Below, one piece after another: positions 53,605 to 62,099 of a stretch of DNA of 64,000 nucleotides (position 1 is its first letter; each line of letters starts with the position of its first letter). Origin of the DNA: Bacteroidales bacterium (GTDB taxonomy: Bacteria > Bacteroidota > Bacteroidia > Bacteroidales > F082); the NCBI GenBank assembly GCA_023229245.1, contig JALNZU010000008.1, positions 1 to 64,000 of the forward strand, read 5' to 3'. Under the pieces are notes generated by a model. That model worked only from the letters and a program-made list of their open reading frames with translations, had not been told where the DNA came from and ran no database searches. Made by a program: the position numbers and the translations under genes.

Positions 53605-56016
53605 TTATTTTTTGAGTTTCAGTCGGAGGCTGTTGCTTACCACGCTTACACTGCTCATCGCCATTGCTGCACCGGCTATCATAGGGTTGAGCATGAAGCC
53701 ATTGAAAGGATATAATATGCCAGCAGCGATTGGGATCCCGATCAGATTGTAGATGAATGCCCAGAACAGATTTTGTTTGATGGTTGCCACCGTCTGTTTT
53801 GACAGTCGTATAGCTTGTGGAATCTTTTTTAGGTCGGAGGCAATGATGGTCATTTTCGCTACGTCCATAGCTATATCACTCCCTTTTCCCATGGCAATAC
53901 TGACATCGGCCGCAGCAAGAGCCGTGCTGTCGTTAATGCCATCACCCACCATAGCCACTACCTTCCCTTCTTGTTGTAGTTGCCTGACAAACTCAGCTTT
54001 TTGCTGGGGGAGCATTTCTGATCTATAATGAGGTATGTTGGTTTGTTGTGCAATAGCTTTAGCGGTGTTCTCATTGTCACCGGTCAACATATACAGTTCT
54101 ATTCCCATCTGTTGCATTTGCTGTATAGCTTCTTTAGAGGTCTCTTTGATATTGTCGGACACTGCCATCACAGCCAGAGCATTTGTTTCATCCGAAAACC
54201 AGATAACCGTCTTGGCTTGGTTGCCCCATTCCTCAGCTAACTGTACTAATTTCGTGTCAAGCCTGATATTGTTTTCCGTCATCAGCTTGTTGTTACCTAC
54301 CCAATATGATTTGCCTTCATAAGTTGCTGTAGCGCCTTTGCCGGTGATACTGCTGAATTCGGATAAGGCAATGGTTTCTACTGCCTCAAAGTGAGCTACT
54401 ATAGCCTCGGCCAATGGGTGTTCCGATTGTTTTTCTATAGTTAAAAGTATTGTCTTGGCCGTATCCTCATCATGCAGCCATTGGATATTTGTGAGTTTTG
54501 GTTTTCCTTCGGTGATAGTACCCGTCTTATCCAATACGACGGCATCAATTTTTTTTGCTGACTCGAGGCTTTCGGCATCCTTGATCAGTATTCCCTGTTC
54601 GGCTCCCTTTCCTACTCCAACCATGATAGCCGTTGGAGTAGCTAATCCAAGGGCACACGGACAAGCGATCACCAATACTGAAACAGCGGCTAATAATCCG
54701 TGTACTATTCCGCTGCTGCCCCCTGATATGATCCATACGATCAGGGTGAGTAGCGCTATGGTAATTACTGCGGGGACGAATATGGCAGCTATCTTGTCAA
54801 CTAAGCGTTGTACCGGCGCTTTGCTACCTTGCGCTTCTTGTACCGACTTGATAATATGTGCCAGCATAGTCTCTTTGCCAACTTTCTCAGCTTTAAAACG
54901 CATGCTGCCTTTCTGGTTGATAGTTCCGGCAAATAGTTGTGTTCCTTGTTCTTTTAATACAGGCACCGGTTCGCCGCTCAACATGCTTTCATCCACATAC
55001 GAGCTACCGTTTAGGACCTTTCCGTCCACAGCTATCTTTTCGCCCGGCTTAACGACCAATATATCGCCTACATTCACCTCCTCTATAGGACGTTGTACCT
55101 CGCTGCCGTCTTCTAATATAAGTGTTACCCTCTTAGGTTGCAGTCCCATCAGCTTGCGGATAGCTGATGAGGTATTGACTTTGGCTTTTTCTTCCAACAG
55201 CCTGCCAATCATGATAAAGGCGATGATGACGGCTGCCGCTTCGAAATAGACATGAGCTTCCAGGCCACGTGAGGTCCAAACTTTTGGGAATAGCATGTTG
55301 AACACGCTGAACACATATGCGATACCCGTGCTCAAGGCTACTAAGGTATCCATATTGGCCGAGCCATGCGTAGCCTGCTTCCAGCCGTTGATAAAGAAAT
55401 CCCTTCCAAGCCAGAACACTACAGGAGTAGCGAAAAGCCACATAATATAGTTTGCGTATGCTGCATCCATAAAAAACATCCCATACACAAAAACCGGAAG
55501 CGACAGTATGACAGCCCATATAGTCCGCTTTCTCAGCCTCATATAATTGCGCTCGTGTATGGTATCCAAAGTTTGCTGCTGGGTGGTCTCGTCTTCTATA
55601 AGCATGTCGTAGCCAATAGATTGTAACGCCTTTTTCATCGCAAACGGATCAGTCATATTAGGCAGGTATTCAACAGCTACATTCATAGATGCGAAATTGA
55701 CTACCGCATCCAATACTCCCGAGATAGATTTTATCATGCTTTCGGCACTCACTGCACAAGCTGCACATGAGAGCTCTAATACTGGTATAGTCTGTTTGAC
55801 AGTGGTTACACCATACCCTAATGATTTAATTCCTTTAACAGCTTTCGACAAAGTAGCCTCATCGCTTACCTGAATGACAGCCCTGCGATTGTTGAATTCA
55901 ACCTGATGCGATTCAATGCCTTCTATGGCGGAAAGCTCTTTATCAATGATCATAGCACCATGCTCGCTCTCAACCCCTTCTAAGGGCAATGATAATGTGT
56001 GATGTATAGTAGTCAT
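53605..56016 (-). CDS. copA: Copper-exporting P1B-type ATPase CopA
   Basis: 803 residues from MTTIHHTLSLPLEG. Two N-terminal HMA domains: the first (about 5-72) has lost CxxC (S17-E-H-G20 in its place), the second has C84-A-A-C87. Then come eight transmembrane helices with the CPC motif (IACPCALGLATP), TGES-type SGEPVPV, the phosphorylation site DKTGT, SEHPLAEAI and GDGINDSTAL. CPC with SEHPL fits Cu(I) export. It lies 84 bases downstream of the AraC-type regulator gene on the same strand. Confidence 0.93.
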   Translation of the reverse strand: MTTIHHTLSLPLEGVESEHGAMIIDKELSAIEGIESHQVEFNNRRAVIQVSDEATLSKAVKGIKSLGYGVTTVKQTIPVLELSCAACAVSAESMIKSISGVLDAVVNFASMNVAVEYLPNMTDPFAMKKALQSIGYDMLIEDETTQQQTLDTIHERNYMRLRKRTIWAVILSLPVFVYGMFFMDAAYANYIMWLFATPVVFWLGRDFFINGWKQATHGSANMDTLVALSTGIAYVFSVFNMLFPKVWTSRGLEAHVYFEAAAVIIAFIMIGRLLEEKAKVNTSSAIRKLMGLQPKRVTLILEDGSEVQRPIEEVNVGDILVVKPGEKIAVDGKVLNGSSYVDESMLSGEPVPVLKEQGTQLFAGTINQKGSMRFKAEKVGKETMLAHIIKSVQEAQGSKAPVQRLVDKIAAIFVPAVITIALLTLIVWIISGGSSGIVHGLLAAVSVLVIACPCALGLATPTAIMVGVGKGAEQGILIKDAESLESAKKIDAVVLDKTGTITEGKPKLTNIQWLHDEDTAKTILLTIEKQSEHPLAEAIVAHFEAVETIALSEFSSITGKGATATYEGKSYWVGNNKLMTENNIRLDTKLVQLAEEWGNQAKTVIWFSDETNALAVMAVSDNIKETSKEAIQQMQQMGIELYMLTGDNENTAKAIAQQTNIPHYRSEMLPQQKAEFVRQLQQEGKVVAMVGDGINDSTALAAADVSIAMGKGSDIAMDVAKMTIIASDLKKIPQAIRLSKQTVATIKQNLFWAFIYNLIGIPIAAGILYPFNGFMLNPMIAGAAMAMSSVSVVSNSLRLKLKK

Positions 56017-56040
56017 ATAATGAAACGTAATGTGATTGCA

Positions 56041-56068
56041 CAAAATTGGCCATAAAAATCTATATGGC
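56041..56068 (-). promoter_or_regulatory. Candidate copA promoter and regulator operator
   Basis: On the minus strand CAATTTTG (56048-56041) is one base from the -7 consensus and lies 25 bases before the copA start. Next to it a perfect dyad GCCATA-N8-TATGGC (56049-56068) fills the promoter spacer. A dyad there suits a copper-responsive regulator such as the adjacent AraC-type protein. Not verified. Confidence 0.35.
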
Positions 56069-56100
56069 TATTATGTTATTTTGGATTTGATTTGTAAGAT

Positions 56101-56661
56101 TTAAACCTGATCCAATGGAATACGCTTAGCCTGTTTGAGGTTTTTGAAATGGGTAGGCGTCAACCCGGTAACTTTTTTGAACTGATTACTCAGATATGCT
56201 ACACTTGAATAATTCAGCATCTCAGCTATCTCACTCAAGGTCAGCTCATCATACACTAAAAGCTCTTTTACCTTTTCGATCTTCTGTGCGATAAAATACT
56301 TTTCTATGGTAACTCCTTCTACCTCAGAGAACAGCCTGGAAATATAGGAATACTCATGGTTGAGTTCTCTGCTAAGCAGTTCCGAGATATTATACTTCAA
56401 CATATTATGCTGATAATGAACTAAGTCGATAATGAGTACCTTGATTTTTTCAATGATCCTGGCTTTTTTATCGTCTATCAGTTCAAACCCTAATGCTGCT
56501 AATGTCCTGCCTGCTAATTCTTTTTGACTGTCGTTCAACTCTTCAGCTACGACTACTTCACCCAACTCAATATGTTGAACGGTGTGTCCTAACTTTTCCA
56601 TTTCCTGCCGCACTACCATGATGCAGCGGTTACAGACCATATTTTTAATATACAGCTTCAT
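56101..56661 (-). CDS. AraC-type regulator with N-terminal HMA-like metal-binding domain
   Basis: 186 residues. Residues 1-66 have a ferredoxin-like order with C10-N-R-C13 (LYIKNMVCNRC) in the loop where HMA metallochaperones bind copper, then helix, strand, helix (KELAGRTLAALGF) and final strand. Residues about 85-180 form an AraC double helix-turn-helix with LTLSEIAEMLNYSSVAYLSNQFKKVTGLTP. A one-protein copper sensor controlling copA is the simplest reading. It starts 10 bases after the end of the glycosidase gene, with no -7 box in between, so its own promoter may lie inside that gene. Confidence 0.82.
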   Translation of the reverse strand: MKLYIKNMVCNRCIMVVRQEMEKLGHTVQHIELGEVVVAEELNDSQKELAGRTLAALGFELIDDKKARIIEKIKVLIIDLVHYQHNMLKYNISELLSRELNHEYSYISRLFSEVEGVTIEKYFIAQKIEKVKELLVYDELTLSEIAEMLNYSSVAYLSNQFKKVTGLTPTHFKNLKQAKRIPLDQV

Positions 56662-56671
56662 CGTATTTGTC

Positions 56672-59335
56672 TCATTTTGTTTCTGTCAGTTTGCCATTAG
56701 GTAAAACAAATAAATTCAGAAAATGATTTCCAGCTTCATTTATTTCAAATGGCAGCTCATAATAAACTGATTCGACAGGGTTTGTAGCAATATATTCGCC
56801 ATGAGCATGTAAGAGCTGTGCCGGAGCTTCGGGGAAGGTTTTTTCTTCTATAGTAGCAGTCCATGATGCCGACAGGGTGAAATTATGCTTGTTTCGGGGA
56901 AAAAGGTTTGCTTCCGGGTGTCCCACTATGCGTTGCATCAGCGCTAATGCATCGGCAGCCGAAATATGCCGGCTGTTATTTATATCGGCTACCGACTGGA
57001 AAACAGGATTGTAAGGTGGCTTACCCAACCAGGTCAGATGGTCGGTCTTAGGATGGTGGATAGCCATATACACTATGATCAGTGCATCTAAAGCTGTGAT
57101 ACCGTTCCAGTGATTCCATAGCCAGCTGTCGCCGAGCAGTCCGCTACTGTTGCGCTCATACAGCCGAAGACTGAAAAGGGCAGGTACAGCTAATTCATGT
57201 ATCTGCACTAAGCTGTCATTATCAAAGCATTTGGTTTCAATGAGTTGTTTGGTATCGCTGCGGTTAAGCTCTACACAGAAATGGCTGAGAGCTTCTTCGG
57301 TCAGAGGCGGTTCCTGACTGTTGAATCTTTTCAGACGTATATGCAGTGAGGCATCATGCATCTTCTCAATGACTAAGAACGAAGGTCGCTCGGATACGGT
57401 CAGACTGAAAAGATCGTTTACCGGAATAATATCCCGGCTTTGACCTGAAGTATCGCCTTCTATTGCTGTGATATGCCTTATACGATAATGTTTTGTATCT
57501 GCCGAAACACCTAATTGATCAAAAAGCTGAGTCAGGTTGATCTGATAATCAGGTATGACACGGTTTTCGGCTGTTCCTGACCAGAGAGCCAGTATATGTT
57601 TGGTCTTCTCCTGATCTTCAAAAAGATACTGATAGATATCATCTGTACTTGATGGGACTTCCCGGCTGAATCGTGTATGTTTCAGTATGTTTCTCATCGT
57701 ATGCACGTAATACCATGATTTTTTCGGTTGATGTCCATACCATAGCTCGCCTGTCAATCCTGAGCTGTTATACACATTGGGGTTGGGTGCGTTCACATCG
57801 CGCAGCATAAACACTAAGGCTTTGTCCACACCTGCTGCGGCAGCTTCAAGGTATGAGCGCATGAGCCACTGGCCTTGTACTTCAAACGCATCCGAGCTGT
57901 CTATTGCTTTAGCAGCTAATATGCTTTCGGGATTGGTGTCGTATCCAAACTCGGATAGCCATATCTCTTTTCCGGGCAGGTATTGGTTTCGGTATGCTAC
58001 CAATTCTGCGAGCTTTTCTTTCAGCCTGTCTTCTTCCGGACTGATCCCATGTAGTCCGTTACCCGAGTAATGATGTAAGTTTATCACGTCTGCCGGGAAT
58101 CCATTCTGGCGGTTAAAGTTGCTCCACAGCCACATACAGCGTATATATTCTTTGTTGAGCGATGCCAGGCCTCCCATCACCATTTTCATTCTTGGATCAG
58201 CTGTTTTCATGCCTTTAGTGGGTCCCATAGCCCCTTCATGTCCGTCGTAGTCAGCGCTACACATGGCGGCAAACTCATCTGGGGCAAAATAGCCTCCCCG
58301 ACCAAACCACCATTTATCCGGCTCATTCCAGTTCTCAATGTATTGGATCAGCCCTAACGCACTCAACTTTTGCTGATCAGGGCGCAGCTTAAGCAGTGAG
58401 GCATCAACTAAAGTGTTTCCATAACGTGCTGCAAACTGAAACATATAATCTGCATGTTCTATATAAGAGAGCGGATCAGCCGGGTTTCTGTTGTTTCTGA
58501 TGGGCTTATGCTGTATAAGCGAATCAACAAAACCAGTCATATAAGGCGCTGAGCCTTGAAGTACAGGACTTGCTATCACCCCTTGGTTGCGCAGCACAGT
58601 ATAAAACTCATCAAAGTTAAAGCCCCATCCCGGGCCGCTCACCCAGCTTGGGTTCCATGCATATTGGTTGTCGGGATATCCGACATAGGTAGTGTCAGTA
58701 TTTCCTTCGTCCCAGCCCCAGTCGTGATATTCGCGTAAGCCACCGGCTACCCTTATCTTATCGGAAGGGTCGTCCACAAACCCGTTGACACCCATCAACA
58801 TATCCATCATAGGTTGCTGATGTATCACTGGCATAGGGTCTGGTGCGGCTAGCCCTAAAGGCTGGCCATAGAGTACTAACTCGGCTATCCTGCTTGAGGG
58901 TGAGGGGAACAGAAGCATCAGCATGCGAGCGATTGTATCTGTCTCTATCTCACACCATTGGTTGTAGCTGTCTAAAAGTATGGACGACTGCAAAGCCCAG
59001 CCCGAAGGATCGCCGGCATATACAAAAAGTGAATCCGAATCGTTTGCATCAAAAAGCCAGAGCGATGACAACGCATATTCTACACCAAGGTCTATCACAA
59101 CCCGAACCGGATACACTACTGATGCATCAGTCCAGCCAGCCGAGAAGACAGTCTCCGGTATGCCAAAGTCTCCGTTTGCCGGATCACCAACCAGGTCAAA
59201 CTCGTCTATCAGCAGAGTAGCATCGCCACGGGTACTGAAGTTATATAGCATATCGGGAGTTATCCGAATTTTTTCCTGTGCAGGCAGTTGAATAGCTGTC
59301 ATCAGGATAAGAATGATATATAGAAAGCGAGTCAT
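56672..59335 (-). CDS. Secreted glycoside hydrolase-like protein with dockerin-like repeats
   Basis: 887 residues. Signal peptide to about residue 19; a beta-sandwich-like region (about 40-155); a TIM-barrel glycosidase (about 160-560) with IENWNEPDKWW (Glu338, likely acid/base) and IWLSEFGYD (Glu462, likely nucleophile), as in clan GH-A; a beta domain; and two dockerin-like repeats at 735-805 (WNGITALDALIIVYM and VADINNSRHISAADALALM). No T9SS sorting domain is visible at the C-terminus, which is beta-rich. It probably degrades a plant or algal polysaccharide. The GH family was not assigned. Confidence 0.75.
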   Translation of the reverse strand: MTRFLYIILILMTAIQLPAQEKIRITPDMLYNFSTRGDATLLIDEFDLVGDPANGDFGIPETVFSAGWTDASVVYPVRVVIDLGVEYALSSLWLFDANDSDSLFVYAGDPSGWALQSSILLDSYNQWCEIETDTIARMLMLLFPSPSSRIAELVLYGQPLGLAAPDPMPVIHQQPMMDMLMGVNGFVDDPSDKIRVAGGLREYHDWGWDEGNTDTTYVGYPDNQYAWNPSWVSGPGWGFNFDEFYTVLRNQGVIASPVLQGSAPYMTGFVDSLIQHKPIRNNRNPADPLSYIEHADYMFQFAARYGNTLVDASLLKLRPDQQKLSALGLIQYIENWNEPDKWWFGRGGYFAPDEFAAMCSADYDGHEGAMGPTKGMKTADPRMKMVMGGLASLNKEYIRCMWLWSNFNRQNGFPADVINLHHYSGNGLHGISPEEDRLKEKLAELVAYRNQYLPGKEIWLSEFGYDTNPESILAAKAIDSSDAFEVQGQWLMRSYLEAAAAGVDKALVFMLRDVNAPNPNVYNSSGLTGELWYGHQPKKSWYYVHTMRNILKHTRFSREVPSSTDDIYQYLFEDQEKTKHILALWSGTAENRVIPDYQINLTQLFDQLGVSADTKHYRIRHITAIEGDTSGQSRDIIPVNDLFSLTVSERPSFLVIEKMHDASLHIRLKRFNSQEPPLTEEALSHFCVELNRSDTKQLIETKCFDNDSLVQIHELAVPALFSLRLYERNSSGLLGDSWLWNHWNGITALDALIIVYMAIHHPKTDHLTWLGKPPYNPVFQSVADINNSRHISAADALALMQRIVGHPEANLFPRNKHNFTLSASWTATIEEKTFPEAPAQLLHAHGEYIATNPVESVYYELPFEINEAGNHFLNLFVLPNGKLTETK

Positions 59336-59446
59336 TTTTTCTTTTAGTCTTGATGATCAAAGTATGTATGCCTTTGAACTTATCCGGCTAAAGTAAACAA
59401 TAAAACAATTAGTAGGGAAGGGTAGAGGGGAGATGGAGGAAAGCGA

Positions 59447-59488
59447 TCCCGATCCCGATCCCGATAGCTATCGGGATCGGGATCGGGA
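59447..59488. repeat. Perfect 42-bp palindrome
   Basis: Two 21-base arms (59447-59467 and 59468-59488) are exact reverse complements with no spacer, centred on GATAGCTATC. Each arm contains three tandem GATCCC/GGGATC-type hexamers. It directly abuts the first A unit. Confidence 0.95.
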
Positions 59489-59739
59489 GAGAGAAAGATT
59501 ATTAATAAGATTTTCGGTTAAGAAAATGCTGCGTTTATCTGCTTAATCTGTGGGACGTATAAACCGTGATCTGCGGAAGTGTATGCCCTGACGGGCAATG
59601 ATTTCTTGCTTTATTATGCTTTTTTTATTGATATGTATGCCCTTACGGGCAATGGTTAGTCAATATAATGATTGTTTCTTAAAGGGCAATATTCATCTTT
59701 TCAATAAGATGTTGGTGCTTGAGATAGCCCGTAGGGCTT
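59489..59739. repeat. Repeat units A1 and B1
   Basis: A1 (59489-59660) runs from GAGAGAAAGATT to GGTTAGT and holds the two GCCC/GGGC hairpins. B1 (59656-59739) overlaps its last five bases, contains the CATCTT/AAGATG hairpin and ends in GCCCGTAGGGCTT. Confidence 0.85.
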
Positions 59740-59755
59740 ACACAGTGTGGAGGAA

Positions 59756-59894
59756 TTAGTCGATATAATGATGGTTTCTTAAAGAACAATATCCATCTTT
59801 TCAATAAGATGTTGGTGATTGAGATAGCCCGTAGGGCTTTCATACCCATAGAATATGGATTTTAGAAGAAGGTTTTTGGTAGCCCGTAGGGCTT
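59756..59894. repeat. Free-standing repeat units B2 and C1
   Basis: B2 (59756-59839) is not preceded by an A unit. C1 (59840-59894) carries the CATAGAATATGG hairpin in a slightly damaged form and closes with another GCCCGTAGGGCTT. Confidence 0.8.
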
Positions 59895-59910
59895 ACACAG
59901 TGTGGAGGAG

Positions 59911-60048
59911 TTAGTCGAAATAATGATGGTTTCTTAAAGGACAATATCCATCTTTTCAGTAAGATGTTGGTGATTGAGATAGTCCGTAGGGCTTTCATAT
60001 CCATAGAATATGGATTTCAGGAGATTATTTTGATAACCCGTAGGGCTT
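59911..60048. repeat. Free-standing repeat units B3 and C2
   Basis: B3 (59911-59994) has the variant AGTCCGTAGGGCT. C2 (59995-60048) contains the perfect hairpin ATCCATA-GAA-TATGGAT. Confidence 0.8.
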
Positions 60049-60097
60049 ACATTGTAGGGAAGAGTTTGAGAGAGAACGATAGGGAGATTGGGAGGGA

Positions 60098-60402
60098 GAG
60101 AGAAAGATTATTAATAGGATTTTCGGTTAAGAAAATGCTGTGTTTATCAGCCTGATCTGTGGGACGTATAAACCGTGATCTTCGGAAGTGTATGCCCTGA
60201 CGGGCAATGATTTCTTGCTTCATTATGCTTTTTTTATTGATATGTATGCCCTTACGGGCAATGGTTAGTCGAAATAATGATGGTTTCTTAAAGGGCAATA
60301 TCCATCTTTTCAGTAAGATGTTGGTGATTGAGATAGCCCGTAGAGCTTTCATATCCATAGAATATGGGTTTTAGGAGATTATTTTGATGGCCCGTAAGGC
60401 TT
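60098..60402. repeat. Repeat units A2, B4 and C3
   Basis: A2 (60098-60269), B4 (60265-60348) and C3 (60349-60402) in direct series make the longest form of the element. B4 has CCCGTAGAGCT and C3 CCCGTAAGGCT, both one change from the common hairpin. Confidence 0.85.
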
Positions 60403-60448
60403 ACACAGAAGGGAGGAGGTTGAGATAGAACGATAGGGAGATGGGGGA

Positions 60449-60699
60449 GAGAGAAAGATTATTAATATGATTTTTGGTTAGAAAAATGCTGCGTTTATCA
60501 GCCTGATCTGTGGGACGTATAAACCGTGATCTTCGGAAGTGTATGCCCTGACGGGCAATGATTTCTTGCTTCATTATGCTTTTTTTATTGATATGTATGC
60601 CCTTACGGGCAATGGTTAGTCGAAATAATGATGGTTTCTTAAAGGGCAATATCCATCTTTTCAGCAATATGTTGGTGCTTGAGATAGCCCGTAGGGCTT
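60449..60699. repeat. Repeat units A3 and B5
   Basis: A3 (60449-60620) is near-identical to A2; B5 (60616-60699) has the AGCAATATG variant that weakens its CATCTT hairpin. No C unit follows. Confidence 0.85.
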
Positions 60700-60715
60700 A
60701 CACAGTGTAGAGGAA

Positions 60716-60799
60716 TTAGTCGATATAATGATGGTTTCTTAAAGAACAATATCCATCTTTTCAGTAAGATGTTGGTGATTGAGATAGCCCGTAGGGCTT
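60716..60799. repeat. Free-standing repeat unit B6
   Basis: The last B unit lies 16 bases after B5, the same spacing as B1 to B2, so the pair B5-B6 looks like a copy of B1-B2. Confidence 0.8.
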
Positions 60800-60876
60800 A
60801 CACAGAAGGGAGGAGGTTGAGAGAAAGTCTATATGATTTTTGGAGAATGTATTTAATTAGCCAGCTATAAAATGCG

Positions 60877-60884
60877 TAATTTTG
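60877..60884 (+). promoter_or_regulatory. -7 promoter box of the aminotransferase-ggt operon
   Basis: TAATTTTG is an exact TAnnTTTG; the ATG at 60903 follows after 18 bases, giving a leader of about 13 bases. It excludes the in-frame TTG at 60882 as start. Confidence 0.5.
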
Positions 60885-60902
60885 TTAAAAATTTCCGCAA
60901 GA

Positions 60903-62099
60903 ATGCTTACAAACAGGCAATTATTTCAGCTACATATGGGCTTGCCTTCTGTGGTGTCTGATCCGTTGGAGATTGTCAAAGCTGAGGGTATTTACTTATA
61001 CGATGTTAGTGGTGATCAGTATATTGATTTGGTGTCCGGTGTCTCGGTCAGCAATGTAGGGCATCGTCATCCTATGGTATTATCAGCTATTTCAGAGCAG
61101 TTAGAAGCTTATATGCACGTGATGGTATATGGTAAGTTTCTGCATTCTCCGCAGGTGAAGCTTGCTGCTCGTTTAGCTTCTGTATTGCCTCCCGCCTTGC
61201 AGTCGGTCTTTTTTGTCAACTCAGGCAGCGAAGCCATAGAAGGAGCTCTGAAGCTAGCCAAACGCTTGACAAATCGCACCGAACTTGTCAGCTTTCGCCA
61301 TGCCTATCATGGAGGTACTGCCGGTGCATTGAGTATGATGGGGCACGAGCGTCTGAAAAATGCATTTCGCCCATTGTTACCGGCTACACGATTGCTTGAT
61401 TTCAATGCTGTTGATCAGGTTCACCAGATCAGCAGTCAAACGGCAGCCGTACTGATTGAACCGGTACAAGCCGAAGCCGGTATCATACTTCCGGAGCCTG
61501 GCTTTTTACAAGCCTTGCGTGATCGCTGTGATGAAACAGGCGCTATCCTGATCTTCGATGAGGTACAGATGGGTTTCGGTCGTAGTGGTAAACTTTTTGC
61601 CTTTGAGAAAGAAGCGGTCATACCCGATATCCTATGCCTTGCAAAAGCGATGGGAGGCGGCATGCCTTTAGGCGCTTTCATCAGCTCCAAAGAACGTATG
61701 CAGGCGTTGGCCCATCATCCTGAGTTAGGTCATATCACTACCTTTGGAGGACATCCGGTTTCCTGTGCTGCTTCCTTAGCTGCATTGGAAATCATCCTGG
61801 ACGATGAACTGCATCTCAAAGCTGAGGATAAAGGAAGGATGTACGAAGATGCACTACACGACCATGCTGCCATACGGCAAATCAGGCGGAGCGGCCTTAT
61901 GTTAGGCATTGAGTTACAGCCAGATATTCCGATGTACGAGCTGATGCAACAGATATTCAAACAACGGCTTATCGTAGATCAGTTTTTATTTAACGACCAG
62001 AGTTTCCGTATCGCACCCCCACTGACAATAACCCATGCTGAGATAGAAGAATCGGCAGGGCGGATCGTACAGGCGTTGAATCTTACTATTGGATCATGA
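60903..62099 (+). CDS. Class III PLP-dependent aminotransferase
   Basis: 398 residues from MLTNRQLFQLHMG. PLP sites: NSGSEAIEGALKLAK (phosphate grip), AYHGGTAGALSM, IFDEVQMGFGRSG (Asp pairing with the ring N) and CLAKAMGGGMPLGA, in which Lys248 forms the Schiff base. It resembles acetylornithine/ornithine/4-aminobutyrate aminotransferases, but the substrate cannot be read from motifs. Its stop overlaps the ggt start in ATGA, so the two proteins are made together. No arginine genes are nearby. Confidence 0.88.
   Translation: MLTNRQLFQLHMGLPSVVSDPLEIVKAEGIYLYDVSGDQYIDLVSGVSVSNVGHRHPMVLSAISEQLEAYMHVMVYGKFLHSPQVKLAARLASVLPPALQSVFFVNSGSEAIEGALKLAKRLTNRTELVSFRHAYHGGTAGALSMMGHERLKNAFRPLLPATRLLDFNAVDQVHQISSQTAAVLIEPVQAEAGIILPEPGFLQALRDRCDETGAILIFDEVQMGFGRSGKLFAFEKEAVIPDILCLAKAMGGGMPLGAFISSKERMQALAHHPELGHITTFGGHPVSCAASLAALEIILDDELHLKAEDKGRMYEDALHDHAAIRQIRRSGLMLGIELQPDIPMYELMQQIFKQRLIVDQFLFNDQSFRIAPPLTITHAEIEESAGRIVQALNLTIGS

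Larger units (their letters stand above)
59430..60830. repeat. Composite interspersed-repeat cluster, non-coding
   Basis: About 1.4 kb built from three unit types. Unit A, 172 bp, occurs at 59489, 60098 and 60449. Unit B, 84 bp, occurs at 59656, 59756, 59911, 60265, 60616 and 60716; three copies directly continue an A unit with 5 bases overlap. Unit C, 54-55 bp, occurs at 59840, 59995 and 60349, always right after a B. Short GC hairpins recur: TGCCCTGACGGGCA (three), TGCCCTTACGGGCA (three) and variants of AGCCCGTAGGGCT (nine). No frame here looks coding; minus-strand frames at 60047-60358 and 60401-60667 are repeat-driven. Confidence 0.9.

Noticed and set aside
60047..60667. Two minus-strand reading frames (60047-60358 and 60401-60667) with near-identical products
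   Set aside because: They are the same repeat units A and B read twice; the frames follow repeat hairpins and have no start context, so similarity reflects DNA repeats.
59430..60830. CRISPR array
   Set aside because: Units are 172, 84 and 54 bp with unequal spacing, spacers are themselves repeated, and there are no cas genes.
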